From: CAVQZA01 sp963724805
GTDB lineage: Bacteria > Actinomycetota > Thermoleophilia > Gaiellales > Gaiellaceae
Assembly: GCA_963724805.1 (NCBI GenBank)
Contig: CAVRWA010000014.1
Location: 1,612,001 to 1,676,000, forward strand
Direction: 5' to 3'
Length of the DNA: 64,000 bases
Part shown: one piece after another, positions 1 to 17,151 of the stretch
How the letters are laid out: every line of letters starts with the position of its first letter
How positions within the stretch are numbered: position 1 is the first letter of the stretch
The notes under the pieces: generated by a model
What the model was told of the DNA's origin: nothing
Databases searched by the model: none
What the model saw: only the letters and a program-made list of their open reading frames with translations
Program-made: the position numbers and the translations under genes

Positions 1-2327
<2,327 letters not shown>

Positions 2328-2385
2328 ACGGACCAGAAGACCCGATTCCGTACCGACCGACTGAAGAAAGAAGGCGCGAGAGCAC

Positions 2386-6903
<4,518 letters not shown>

Positions 6904-6929
6904 GAGACCGTCTCCACGCGGGGAATGCG

Positions 6930-6958
6930 GAGAGGCCGGGCAACGCGCCCGGCCTCTC
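6930..6958 (+). terminator. Hairpin terminator after rpoC
   Basis: A perfect 12-bp inverted repeat (GAGAGGCCGGGC / GCCCGGCCTCTC) with a 5-nt loop begins 27 nt after the rpoC stop. It is followed by ACGTTATTGC rather than a T-run, so it may work as a GC-rich hairpin with a weak tail or with Rho. A smaller GGAGA-CCG-TCTCC hairpin overlaps the stop at 6903-6915. Confidence 0.7.
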
Positions 6959-6989
6959 ACGTTATTGCTACACGTGCCGATGGGGTCAT

Positions 6990-8759
6990 ATGACCAGGAA
7001 TAGGCTGCTTACAGCTCTCGGAGCGCTGGCCGTTGCCGCCGCGCTGGTGCCGGCCTCGGTCGGACGCGCGCACGCGGACGCGAACCCTTGCGGGATCCCG
7101 AGCTACAACACGCTCTGGATCGACTACGCCGACAGCTCGGTGCCGTTCAGGCTCGACGTCTTCGCCCGGCCCGGGGTGATCGGCGCCGTCTCGAACCAGT
7201 CGGCGTCGCAGGCGCTGCACGACCGTGGCGCCCTCTCGGTCTACTGGGACATGAATCTCAAGAACAGGGTGGGGACACCGAGCGCCCCGGCCGACCCGGC
7301 GACGATTCAGGCGAAGGCCAACAAGCTGTTCGACTTCGCGGTTGCGGCGACCGGCTGCTCGACGCCGTGGATCGCCGAGAACGAGCTCTTCGGCGCGGGG
7401 CTGACGACGCCCTGGTCTCAGACGAACACGACCTACCGCCAGAACGTCCTCGTCTACCTGCAGACGCTCGCGGCGCGCGGAGCCCGGCCGTTCCTGCTCG
7501 TCAACAGCGTCCCGTACACCGACGGGACGGCCGGCGACTGGTGGCGCCAGGTAGCCCAGGTCTCGGACATCGTCCGGGAGGTCTACTTCCCCGCGCCTGC
7601 GATCTGGAAGCAAGGCCCGGTGCTCGGGTCGCGCTTCATGCGCGTCGCCTTCCGGAAGGGGATCACCGGCTTCACTTCGATCGGGATCCCGGCCGCGCGG
7701 GTCGGGCTCATGCTCGGGTTCCAGACTCAGACGGGCACGGGCGGACGCGAGGGGCTCGAGCTCGACAAGTGGCTCCAGACGACGAAGTGGCAGGCGCTCG
7801 CCGCGCGCCAGGCCGCCGAGGACCTGCACTTCTCGACGGTCTGGTCCTGGGGCTGGGGGACCTTCGGCACGCGCGGGGTCGACCCGGACAAGCCAGCCGC
7901 GGCCTGCGTCTACCTCTGGACCCGCTCTCCGACGCTCTGCGACGGCCCGAGCTGGGCGGGGGAAGGCTTCGACGCCTCCCTCACCGAGGGGCAGATCCGG
8001 CTTCCGAGCGGGATCGTCTGCTCGATCGGCAGCTCCAAGATCGCCGCGGGAGAGCTCGGGCCGCTCGTCCAGCTGACCGGCGACCGCGACCTTGCATTCA
8101 CCGCGCTGCTCGAGCGAATCGCGGAGCGGAGGGTGGTTCCGGTCTCCACGGCGCAGATACTCGCGGCCGAACGAACGGTGATCGCGGCCAGATTCGGCGG
8201 CAATGCCGCCGCGTACCGCGGCGCTCTCGCTGCCGCACACGCGACCGTGCCGGCGGCCCGCCAGATCCTCGCCGACCAGCTTCGGCGCGCCCGGATCGAG
8301 GCGACGCTCCCGAAGTCGTCGCCGAGCGAAGCCGCGATCGAGACGTTCTACCTGGGCTATCCGGATCTGCTCGTGCGCTCGGTGGAGACCGTGCCGGCAG
8401 CGCCGTGGCTCGGCGGCAAGACCAAGGGCTACGCGCTCTCCGAGCTGGCGCCCGATGCGCTGTTCGGCCTGCGCTCGGACGGCCGCTCCACGGTGCGCAC
8501 GCTGAACGGGAGCTTCAAGGTGCACGCGCTCGGCGGTTCTGTGCCGCTTGGCTCGCTCCCGCTCGCCCAGGTCCGCCCAGCGATCCGGTCGGCGCTGCAG
8601 GCGTTCGCCCAGGGTGCGACCTTCGAGAGCTGGACCGCCGCCCGCCAGACCTCGGTGCTCAACCAGGCCACCTGCCTCGGCGACAACCTGCCCGCCCCCG
8701 GCTCGGTCGACCTCTCGCTCTTCGTGCCCTTCCTAGGCCCGACTGCGCTCGGCGGCTGA
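6990..8759 (+). CDS. Secreted protein of unknown function, 589 aa
   Basis: No family recognised with certainty. ATG at 6990 gives MTRNRLLTALGALAVAAALVPASVGRAHA, a classical Sec signal peptide with a likely cleavage after AHA near residue 29. The mature N-terminal ~280 residues are rich in aromatic residues and alternate strand/helix in a way that resembles a TIM-barrel glycosidase-like domain (motifs WIAENELFG, PFLLVNSVPYTDG, VWSWGWGTFG), but no catalytic pair can be asserted. The C-terminal ~250 residues are helical and charged. Sits alone between the rpoC terminator and a convergent diguanylate cyclase gene (14 bp gap between the stops). In-frame upstream sequence belongs to the antisense-like shadow of rpoC and was rejected because the signal peptide fixes the start. 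Confidence 0.75.
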   Translation: MTRNRLLTALGALAVAAALVPASVGRAHADANPCGIPSYNTLWIDYADSSVPFRLDVFARPGVIGAVSNQSASQALHDRGALSVYWDMNLKNRVGTPSAPADPATIQAKANKLFDFAVAATGCSTPWIAENELFGAGLTTPWSQTNTTYRQNVLVYLQTLAARGARPFLLVNSVPYTDGTAGDWWRQVAQVSDIVREVYFPAPAIWKQGPVLGSRFMRVAFRKGITGFTSIGIPAARVGLMLGFQTQTGTGGREGLELDKWLQTTKWQALAARQAAEDLHFSTVWSWGWGTFGTRGVDPDKPAAACVYLWTRSPTLCDGPSWAGEGFDASLTEGQIRLPSGIVCSIGSSKIAAGELGPLVQLTGDRDLAFTALLERIAERRVVPVSTAQILAAERTVIAARFGGNAAAYRGALAAAHATVPAARQILADQLRRARIEATLPKSSPSEAAIETFYLGYPDLLVRSVETVPAAPWLGGKTKGYALSELAPDALFGLRSDGRSTVRTLNGSFKVHALGGSVPLGSLPLAQVRPAIRSALQAFAQGATFESWTAARQTSVLNQATCLGDNLPAPGSVDLSLFVPFLGPTALGG

Positions 8760-8772
8760 CGAGCTCCTTCCT

Positions 8773-9951
8773 CTAGGCGGAGCTGCTCGCCGCGGCGACC
8801 TGGCCCTTGCCGGCCTCCTTCGCCTGGTAGAGCGCCGTGTCGCCCCGCTGGAAGAAGCGGGTCGCGTCCTCGTCGCTGCGAAGCTCGGCGATCCCTGCGG
8901 AGATCTGGAGCTTCCCGGCGCCGCCGATCGGCCGGGACGAGATCGCCTCGAGCAGCCTGCGGTAGAGCTGGTCGGCGTCGTCGAGCGTCGACTCCGGCAG
9001 GATCACCGCGAACTCGTCGCCGCCCACTCGACAGGCGATGTCGGCAGAGCGGACGACGGAACGGATGCGGTCCGATGCGTCGGCGAGAACCGCATCGCCG
9101 GCCAGGTGTCCAATCCGATCGTTGATCGCCTTGAATTCGTCGACGTCGAAGACGATCAGGGCCAGACGACGGCTGTAGCGGCGGGCCCGTGCGACCTCAC
9201 GCTGGAGCGTCTCGTGGAAATAACGGCGGTTGTGGAGGCCGGTGAGCGCATCCAGGTCGGCGAGTGCGCGGGCCTCTCGAAAACGGTGTGCGTTCTCGAT
9301 CGCGGGACCAGCGTGGCCGGCGAGCTGTTCGAGCTCGAACACGTCATCCTCGCCGAACGCGTGCGCGCGAGAGCGCGAGTAGACGGTGAGGTAGCCGAGC
9401 TCGCCGGAGCTGCCCGACAGAGGCACCGCGAGGCCCGCGTGGATCGCGGCGCCCTCGGCGAGTTCTCCGAGACCGAAATACTCGTACCGAATGAGCACCG
9501 AGCGAACGGGGCGGCCGTCCGGCGGCCCGACTCCCTGTCGCTGCTCGGCCTCGTGCTCGGAGAGCCCGACCGTGCCCACGATCGGCGTTGGTCCGAGCGC
9601 GTGCAGCGCGACGAGCGCCGCGTCGACCCCCGCGAGCGCGACAGCCGTGTTGAGAGTGCGCGAGAGAACCTCGTCGAAGTCCAGCGTCACGGCGAGATCC
9701 GACAGTTTGCGGGTGCGGCGGCCTTCCTCCTCGGCGCGTTCGAGCGTCTGTGTGAGGTCATCCATCATCGCGTCCATCCGCTCGTTCAGCTCGGCGACGG
9801 CCGCGACGACACGGTCGTCGGCACCCCGTCTGGAGTGGCGGCGCGAGACCACCGCGCGAAGCACGATGAAGACGCCGACCGCAGCGACCGCTGCGAGCAG
9901 TGCGATCGCGACCAGCGCGATCGTCACATCGGTTGTCCATGCCGTAGTCAT
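8773..9951 (-). CDS. Membrane-anchored GAF-GGDEF diguanylate cyclase
   Basis: Predicted to make cyclic di-GMP from two GTP at the membrane. ATG at 9951. One N-terminal transmembrane helix (residues ~9-33), a short coiled coil (~45-85), a GAF-like sensor domain (~90-220), then a GGDEF domain. The active-site motif is the canonical GGDEF at about residue 310, with an RSAD sequence five residues in front that matches the inhibitory I-site RxxD, so product feedback inhibition is likely. The DxLTxLxNRR signature (LDALTGLHNRRYF) opens the domain. No EAL domain follows, so no phosphodiesterase activity is expected. It is encoded against the flanking rpoBC and ribosomal operons and ends 14 bp from the convergent secreted-protein gene. 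Signal sensed by the GAF domain is unknown. Confidence 0.9.
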   Translation of the reverse strand: MTTAWTTDVTIALVAIALLAAVAAVGVFIVLRAVVSRRHSRRGADDRVVAAVAELNERMDAMMDDLTQTLERAEEEGRRTRKLSDLAVTLDFDEVLSRTLNTAVALAGVDAALVALHALGPTPIVGTVGLSEHEAEQRQGVGPPDGRPVRSVLIRYEYFGLGELAEGAAIHAGLAVPLSGSSGELGYLTVYSRSRAHAFGEDDVFELEQLAGHAGPAIENAHRFREARALADLDALTGLHNRRYFHETLQREVARARRYSRRLALIVFDVDEFKAINDRIGHLAGDAVLADASDRIRSVVRSADIACRVGGDEFAVILPESTLDDADQLYRRLLEAISSRPIGGAGKLQISAGIAELRSDEDATRFFQRGDTALYQAKEAGKGQVAAASSSA

Positions 9952-10145
9952 CGCCCCCGTCGCAGTAGGTGGAACAGGCCTTCCTGGCGCACTGTAGTCC
10001 CGTCAACGCCGCCTGGGTATGATTTGCAACCCATACGGCTGCCGCCCCGACGGTATGGCCGTTTCTGGTACCATCGGCGCTCCGGTCGGCAGGGCCATCG
10101 GCTCTGTCGGCTGTCCGCGTGTGAAACAACAGATTCAGGAGTGAT
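9952..10145 (+). promoter_or_regulatory. Divergent intergenic region: leader and promoter zone of the ribosomal superoperon
   Basis: 194 bp between the divergent cyclase and rpsL genes. A TATGAT hexamer at 10018-10023 and an extended -10-like TGGTACCAT at 10066-10074 are candidate promoter elements for rpsL, but neither has a convincing -35 box at the right distance. A good Shine-Dalgarno (AGGAGTGAT, from 10137) precedes the rpsL GTG. No clear ribosomal-protein binding leader structure was recognised. Confidence 0.35.
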
Positions 10146-10517
10146 GTGCCGACCGTAAACCAGCTCGTCCGCAAGGGTCGCAAGGTCCCGAAGGCGAAGA
10201 CGAAGACGCCCGCGCTCCGCGGTGCGCCGCAGAAGCGCGGCGTCTGCACGCGCGTCTACACGACGACTCCCAAGAAGCCGAACTCCGCGCTGCGCAAGGT
10301 CGCGCGCGTCCGGTTGACGAACGCGATCGAGGTCGGCGCCTACATCCCTGGTGAGGGGCACAACCTCCAGGAGCACTCCGTCGTGCTCGTCCGCGGCGGC
10401 CGCGTCAAGGATCTCCCGGGCTACCGCTACAAGGTGATCCGGGCCGCGCTCGACGCCTCGGGCGTGCCCGATCGCAAGCAGGGCCGCTCCAAGTACGGGG
10501 CCAAGAAGGGTTCCTGA
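10146..10517 (+). CDS. rpsL: 30S ribosomal protein S12
   Basis: Decoding-centre protein of the small subunit, 123 aa, the usual length. GTG start at 10146 gives MPTVNQLVRKGRKV; an out-of-frame ATG two bases upstream is ignored. Motifs TTTPKKPNSALRKVARVRLTN and GGRVKDLPG are intact, so the lysines whose change gives streptomycin resistance (in TTPKK and GGRVKD) are wild type. First gene of the str-S10-spc-alpha superoperon; its TGA overlaps the rpsG ATG (TGATG), implying translational coupling. Confidence 0.98.
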   Translation: MPTVNQLVRKGRKVPKAKTKTPALRGAPQKRGVCTRVYTTTPKKPNSALRKVARVRLTNAIEVGAYIPGEGHNLQEHSVVLVRGGRVKDLPGYRYKVIRAALDASGVPDRKQGRSKYGAKKGS

Positions 10518-10987
10518 TGTCGCGCCGCGCTGAGATCTCGGTCCGGAAGCTCGATCCGGACCCCGTATACAGCAGCGTCCTCGTGGCGCAGCTGATCAAC
10601 CGCGTGATGCTCGACGGCAAGAAGTCCGTGGCCGAGCAGATCGTCTACGACGCGCTCGAGCAGGTGGGCGCGAAAACCGGCAAGCCGCCCGTCGAGGCGC
10701 TCGAGCAGGCCGTGAAGACGGTCACGCCGGTGCTCGAGGTCAAGAGCCGACGCGTCGGCGGCGCGAACTACCAGGTGCCAGTCGAGGTGCCGCAGCGCCG
10801 CGCCCGCACGCTCGCCGTGCGGTGGATCGTCACCTTTGCCCGCGACCGCCGCGAGAAGCAGATGGGCGAGAAGCTCGCCAACGAGATCATGGACGCGATC
10901 AACCAGCAGGGTGGCGCGTTCAAGAAGAAGGACGACATCTACCGGATGGCGCAGGCCAACAAGGCCTTTGCCCACTACCGCTGGTGA
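10517..10987 (+). CDS. rpsG: 30S ribosomal protein S7
   Basis: Primary 16S rRNA 3'-domain binding protein, 156 aa, canonical length. N-terminus MSRRAEISVRKLDPDPVY, followed by the conserved LINRVMLDGKKSVAE and RRVGGANYQVPVEV segments and a C-terminal HYRW. ATG overlaps the rpsL stop by one base; its TGA overlaps the likely fusA GTG by four bases (GTGA). In many bacteria S7 is the autoregulator of the str operon; no specific site was identified here. Confidence 0.98.
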   Translation: MSRRAEISVRKLDPDPVYSSVLVAQLINRVMLDGKKSVAEQIVYDALEQVGAKTGKPPVEALEQAVKTVTPVLEVKSRRVGGANYQVPVEVPQRRARTLAVRWIVTFARDRREKQMGEKLANEIMDAINQQGGAFKKKDDIYRMAQANKAFAHYRW

Positions 10988-13077
10988 GCTCCGTGGCCGT
11001 CGCGACGACAACTGCGCTCGACCGGGTCCGCAACATCGGGATCATGGCCCACATCGATGCGGGCAAGACCACCACGACCGAGCGGATCCTCTACTACACC
11101 GGCCGCACCCACAAGATGGGCGAGGTGCACGAGGGTGCCGCGACGATGGACTGGATGGCGCAGGAGCAGGAGCGCGGGATCACGATCACCTCGGCGGCGA
11201 CGACTGCGTCGTGGCGCGACCATCGCATCAACATCATCGATACGCCCGGGCACGTGGACTTTACCGTCGAGGTCGAGCGCAGCCTGCGCGTGCTGGACGG
11301 CGCGATCGCCGTGTTCGACGCCGTTGCAGGCGTCCAACCCCAGTCGGAGACCGTCTGGCGCCAGGCCGACCGCTACAGCGTCCCCCGCATTGCCTTCATC
11401 AACAAGATGGACCGCACCGGCGCGGACTTCCTCGCAGCCGTGCAGTCGATGCGCGACCGCCTCGGCGCCACCGTGGTGCCGATCCAGCTCCCGATCGGCG
11501 AGGAGGAGCACCACAAGGGCGTCGTCGACCTCGTCGAGATGAAGGCGACGATCTACGAGGACGACCTCGGCGAGAAGTTCACGGTGGGCGAGATCCCGGC
11601 CGAGCTCGCCGACGCGGCGCACGAGTACCACCACCTCCTGATCGACGCGATCGCCGAGCACGACGACGAGCTGATGGAGACCTACCTCGGCGAAGAGGAG
11701 TCGGTCACTCCGGACATGATCCGCCGCGCTCTGCGGATCGGCACGCTCGCCGACGCCTTCACGCCCGTCCTCTGCGGCTCCGCCTTCAAGAACAAGGGCG
11801 TGCAGCCGCTGCTCGACGCGGTGATCGACTACCTGCCGAGCCCGCTCGACGTCCCGTCGATCCAGGGCATCGATCCGAAGAGCGAGGCCGAGGAGACGCG
11901 CGACGCGTCGCTCGAGGCGCCGTTCTCCGCGCTGGCCTTCAAGGTCATGTCCGATCCGTTCGTCGGCAAGCTCACCTACTTCCGCGTCTACTCCGGCAAG
12001 CTCAAGGCCGGCGACCGCGTGCTCAACACGACCACCGGGAAGACCGAGCGGGTCGGCCGCATCCTCCAGATGCATGCGAACCACCGCGAGGAGCGCGAGG
12101 AGATCGGCGCGGGCGAGATCGCCGCAGGCGTCGGCCTCAAGTCGACCACGACCGGCGACACCCTCGCCGACGAGAAGGCGCCGATCGTGCTCGAGTCGAT
12201 GACCTTCCCCGAGCCCGTGATCTCGGTCGCGATCGAGCCGAAGACGAAGGGCGACCAGGACAAGCTCTCGGCCGGCCTCGCGCGCCTCGCGGAGGAGGAT
12301 CCGACCTTCCGCGTCGCGGGCGACGAGGAGACGGGGCAGACGCTCATCTCCGGGATGGGCGAGCTGCACCTCGAGATCATCGTCGACCGCCTGATGCGCG
12401 AGTTCAAGGTGGATGCCAACGTCGGCCGCCCGCAGGTCGCGTACCGCGAGACGATCGGCAAGCCCGCCGAGAAGATCCAGGGCCGGTTCGTCCGCCAGAC
12501 CGGCGGCTCGGGTCAGTACGGCGACGCCGTGATCAACCTCGAGCCGTTCCCGGGCGAGGGCTACGAGTTCATCGACAAGATCGTGGGCGGCAAGATCCCG
12601 AAGGAGTACATCGGGGCCGTCGACGAGGGGATCCGCGAGGCGATGCAGTCGGGCGTCCTCGCCGGCTACCCGGTCGTGGACGTCAAGGTCACGCTCATCG
12701 ACGGCAGCTACCACGACGTCGACTCGAGCGAGCGCGCCTTCAAGATCGCCGGCTCGATGGCGTTCAAGGAGGCGATGAAGCGGGCCAAGCCCAAGCTCCT
12801 CGAGCCCGTGATGGCGGTCGAGGTGGTCACGCCCGAGGACTACCTCGGCGACGTGATCGGCAACCTCAACTCCCGCCGCGGCCGCGTCGAGCACCTCGAG
12901 CCGATCGGCAACGCGCAGTCCATCCGGGCGAGCGTGCCGCTCTCCGAGATGTTCGGCTACGCCACCGACGTCCGTTCGATGACGCAGGGCCGCGCCACGT
13001 TCACCATGCAGTTCGATCGGTACGAGGAAGTACCGCAGTCGATCGCGACCGAGATCATCGGGTCGCAGACCAGCTAA
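10984..13077 (+). CDS. fusA: Elongation factor G
   Basis: Translocation GTPase, 697 aa. GTP-binding motifs are clear: AHIDAGKTTTTERILYYTG (P-loop), the switch I region around RGITITSAAT, DTPGHVDF, and FINKMDRTG. All five domains are present by length. Start is GTG at 10984, overlapping the rpsG stop as GTGA; a second in-frame GTG at 10993 (MAVATTTALDRV) is an equally plausible start, and neither has a strong Shine-Dalgarno, consistent with coupled re-initiation. Followed after 13 bp (containing AAGGAGAAGGAG) by tuf. Confidence 0.97.
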   Translation: MSSVAVATTTALDRVRNIGIMAHIDAGKTTTTERILYYTGRTHKMGEVHEGAATMDWMAQEQERGITITSAATTASWRDHRINIIDTPGHVDFTVEVERSLRVLDGAIAVFDAVAGVQPQSETVWRQADRYSVPRIAFINKMDRTGADFLAAVQSMRDRLGATVVPIQLPIGEEEHHKGVVDLVEMKATIYEDDLGEKFTVGEIPAELADAAHEYHHLLIDAIAEHDDELMETYLGEEESVTPDMIRRALRIGTLADAFTPVLCGSAFKNKGVQPLLDAVIDYLPSPLDVPSIQGIDPKSEAEETRDASLEAPFSALAFKVMSDPFVGKLTYFRVYSGKLKAGDRVLNTTTGKTERVGRILQMHANHREEREEIGAGEIAAGVGLKSTTTGDTLADEKAPIVLESMTFPEPVISVAIEPKTKGDQDKLSAGLARLAEEDPTFRVAGDEETGQTLISGMGELHLEIIVDRLMREFKVDANVGRPQVAYRETIGKPAEKIQGRFVRQTGGSGQYGDAVINLEPFPGEGYEFIDKIVGGKIPKEYIGAVDEGIREAMQSGVLAGYPVVDVKVTLIDGSYHDVDSSERAFKIAGSMAFKEAMKRAKPKLLEPVMAVEVVTPEDYLGDVIGNLNSRRGRVEHLEPIGNAQSIRASVPLSEMFGYATDVRSMTQGRATFTMQFDRYEEVPQSIATEIIGSQTS

Positions 13078-13090
13078 GGAGAAGGAGAGA

Positions 13091-14281
<1,191 letters not shown>

Positions 14282-14291
14282 AGAAGAGACG

Positions 14292-14597
14292 TTGGCACAG
14301 AAGATCCGCATCCGCCTCAAGGGCTATGACCACACCCAGCTCGACCGGTCGGCGCAGTCGATCGTCGAGACGGCGCAGCGCACCGGTGCGACCATCACCG
14401 GTCCCGTGCCCCTGCCCACCGAGAAGAACGTGTACTGCGTGATCCGGTCCCCGTTCAAGGACAAGGACTCGCGGGAGCACTTCGAGGTGCGCACGCACAA
14501 GCGCCTGATCGACATCCACTCGCCGACTCCGAAGACGGTCGACTCGCTGATGCGGCTCGACCTGCCGGCCGGCATCGACATCGAGATCAAGCTCTAG
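14292..14597 (+). CDS. rpsJ: 30S ribosomal protein S10
   Basis: Small-subunit head protein and NusE transcription factor, 101 aa. TTG start at 14292 with AGAAGAGA upstream gives MAQKIRIRLKGYDH; the conserved THKRLIDIHSPTPKTVDSLM and C-terminal LPAGIDIEIKL are present. Directly downstream of tuf, opening the S10 block; 8 bp before rplC. Confidence 0.97.
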   Translation: MAQKIRIRLKGYDHTQLDRSAQSIVETAQRTGATITGPVPLPTEKNVYCVIRSPFKDKDSREHFEVRTHKRLIDIHSPTPKTVDSLMRLDLPAGIDIEIKL

Positions 14598-14605
14598 GTG
14601 ACGGG

Positions 14606-15229
14606 ATGAAGGGCATCGTCGGCAGAAAGCTGGGTATGACGCGGGTCTTCGATCCGGAGAGCGGCGTGGTCACGCCGGTCACCGTGATCGAGGCGCCGCC
14701 GTGCCCGGTCGTCCAGGTCAAGACCGTCGAGACAGACGGCTACGAGGCGGTGCAGATCGCCTACGAGCAGGTCGCCGCGCGGAAGATCACGAAGCCGGAG
14801 CTCGGCCACCTCCAGAAGGGCGGTGTCGCAGGCGCCTACCGCCACCTCGTCGAGCTCCGCGGCGGCAACGGGCTCGCGCTCGGCGAGTCCGTCACCGTCG
14901 AGGCGTTCCAGCCGGGCGAGAAGGTCAAGGTCTCGGGGATCGGGATCGGCAAAGGCTTCCAGGGCACGATCAAGCGCCACAACTTCAAGCGCGGCCCGAA
15001 GAGCCACGGCTCGCACAACGTCCGCGCCCCAGGCTCGATCGGCGCCTCGGCCACGCCCTCGCGCGTGTTCAAGGGGATCAAGATGGCCGGGCGGATGGGC
15101 GGCAAGCGCGTGACCCAGGTCGGCCTCGTGATCCACGCGGTCGACCCGGAGCAGAACCTGCTGCTCGTGAAGGGCTCCGTGCCCGGGCCGAAGAACGGCT
15201 TCGTCGAGGTGCGGGAGGTGACGCGGTAG
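14606..15229 (+). CDS. rplC: 50S ribosomal protein L3
   Basis: Early-assembly 23S rRNA protein, 207 aa. ATG at 14606 (AGGTGACGGG upstream) gives MKGIVGRKLGMTRVF. The long loop that reaches the peptidyl transferase region is recognisable (KRHNFKRGPKSHGSHNVRAPGS, followed by GKRVTQ). Stop TAG overlaps the rplD GTG (TAGTG), one of several such junctions in this operon. Confidence 0.97.
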   Translation: MKGIVGRKLGMTRVFDPESGVVTPVTVIEAPPCPVVQVKTVETDGYEAVQIAYEQVAARKITKPELGHLQKGGVAGAYRHLVELRGGNGLALGESVTVEAFQPGEKVKVSGIGIGKGFQGTIKRHNFKRGPKSHGSHNVRAPGSIGASATPSRVFKGIKMAGRMGGKRVTQVGLVIHAVDPEQNLLLVKGSVPGPKNGFVEVREVTR

Positions 15230-15852
15230 TGGCCGCTCCGAAGGCTCCCGTTCTCGGGGGCTCCGCCAAGAAGGACGTCACGCTCGAGGCCGAGATCTTC
15301 GGCGCCGAGGTGAAGCCGCACCTCGTCCACGAGACGGTGCGGGCCGAGCTCAACGCTCATCGCGCGGGCACGCGCGCGGCGAAGAGCCGCGGCATGGTCG
15401 CGGGTGGCCGCGCGAAGCCGTGGCGCCAGAAGGGCACCGGCCGCGCCCGCGCGGGCACGATCCGGGCCGGCCAGTTCACCGGCGGCGGCGTCGTCTTCCC
15501 GCCGAGCCCGCGCAGCTTCGAGGTCAAGGTCAACCGCAAGGCCCGGCGCTCCGCCCTGCGCGGCGCGCTCTCGAGCCATGCCCAGGCCGGCACGCTCGGC
15601 GTCCTCGACGCGTCCTCGTTCGAGGTGCCGTCCACCAAGGTCGCCGAGAAGCTGCTGGCCGACTGGGGCAAGGAGACGCCTGTGCTGGTCGTCGCCACCG
15701 AGGACGAGGCCGGCCTGATCAAGTCGTTTCGCAATCTCGACCGCGTGCTCGTGACGCTGGCCTCGGAGCTCGAGGTCGCCGGCGTCGTCTGGGCCCGCTC
15801 GCTGCTCGTGACCGAGGCGGCGCTCCCACTGGTGCAGGTGAAGGCGACGTGA
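15229..15852 (+). CDS. rplD: 50S ribosomal protein L4
   Basis: Large-subunit protein lining the exit tunnel, 207 aa from GTG 15229, which overlaps the rplC stop (TAGTG). The tunnel loop signature is present: GTRAAKSRGMVAGGRAKPWRQKGTGRARAGTIRAGQFTGGG. In-frame sequence upstream of 15229 is a shadow of rplC. L4 is the S10-operon autoregulator in Escherichia coli; no leader site for this is visible here. Ends with TGA overlapping the rplW GTG (GTGA). Confidence 0.95.
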   Translation: MAAPKAPVLGGSAKKDVTLEAEIFGAEVKPHLVHETVRAELNAHRAGTRAAKSRGMVAGGRAKPWRQKGTGRARAGTIRAGQFTGGGVVFPPSPRSFEVKVNRKARRSALRGALSSHAQAGTLGVLDASSFEVPSTKVAEKLLADWGKETPVLVVATEDEAGLIKSFRNLDRVLVTLASELEVAGVVWARSLLVTEAALPLVQVKAT

Positions 15853-16145
15853 GTCTCCATCCGAACGAGGTCCTGCTGGCGCCGGTCGTGTCGGAGAAGA
15901 GCTACTCGCTCATCGCCGACCGCAAGTACAGCTTCAAGGTGCACAAGGACGCCCACAAGACGCAGGTGCGCCAGGCGGTCGAGGAGCTCTTCGGCGTGAA
16001 GGTCACCGCCGTGAACATCTCGTCGGTCAAGGCCAAGCCGAAGCGGCGCGGGGCCTTCGCGGGCACCCGCCCGGGCTGGAAGAAGGCCGTCGTGCAGGTG
16101 CGCGAGGGCGACACGATCGAGATCTTCGAGGGGGCCCAGGTCTAG
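15849..16145 (+). CDS. rplW: 50S ribosomal protein L23
   Basis: Exit-tunnel rim protein that docks trigger factor and SRP, 98 aa. GTG at 15849 overlaps the rplD stop (GTGA) and gives MSLHPNEVLLAPVVSEKSY. Conserved VEELFGVKVTAVN and the basic loop KPKRRGAFAGTRPGWKKAVV are present. The TAG stop at 16143-16145 lies inside the 5' arm region of the structured repeat that separates it from rplB, the only large gap in this part of the operon. Confidence 0.96.
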   Translation: MSLHPNEVLLAPVVSEKSYSLIADRKYSFKVHKDAHKTQVRQAVEELFGVKVTAVNISSVKAKPKRRGAFAGTRPGWKKAVVQVREGDTIEIFEGAQV

Positions 16146-16308
16146 TGGCTCACCCGGCAACATTCGGCGGCGCCCGGCCCGCGATCACACGGCGCCATTC
16201 GGCGTCCTCAGTCGCGCCCGTGCACTCGTGCACGAGCGCTCCCTGCGTCCTTGCCTGGCTTGGTGCTCGCGAGCCGGGCATCCACCAATGTCACCGGGAG
16301 AGCCACTG

Positions 16309-16313
<5 letters not shown>
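16142..16313. repeat. Structured repeat copy A, inserted in the rplW/rplB junction
   Basis: One of three copies in the window. Flanked by an imperfect 8-bp direct repeat (CTAGTGGC 16142-16149, CTGATGGC 16306-16313, 6 of 8). Inverted-repeat arms 16144-16164 and 16287-16307 pair at 18 of 21 positions by Watson-Crick rules, with one true mismatch. A second helix (GCCCGGC/GCCGGGC and beyond) leads to the core 16190-16261. The core contains a CGCC-ATTC-GGCG hairpin, a perfect CGTGCA-CTCG-TGCACG hairpin and the conserved strings GCGTCCTCAGTCGCGCCC and GCTCCCTGCGTCCTTGCC. The 3' arm contains the rplB Shine-Dalgarno, so folding on the mRNA would hide it. Confidence 0.8.
16145..16309 (+). CDS. Candidate coupling mini-ORF across repeat copy A
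   Basis: An uninterrupted 54-codon frame runs through the repeat. It starts with GTG at 16145 overlapping the rplW stop (TAGTG), and its TGA overlaps the rplB ATG (TGATG). The peptide (MAHPATFGGARPAITRRHSA...) is not recognised and only a short RR(H/Q)xASSVAPV stretch matches the equivalent frame in copy B, so a protein function is unlikely. Its plausible role is to keep ribosomes translating through the hairpin so that rplB remains translationally coupled to rplW. Speculative. Confidence 0.3.

Positions 16314-17151
<838 letters not shown>

Noticed and set aside
10018..10074. Strong sigma70 promoter for the ribosomal operon
   Set aside because: Only -10-like hexamers are seen; no -35 box at 16-18 bp, so no specific promoter is claimed.
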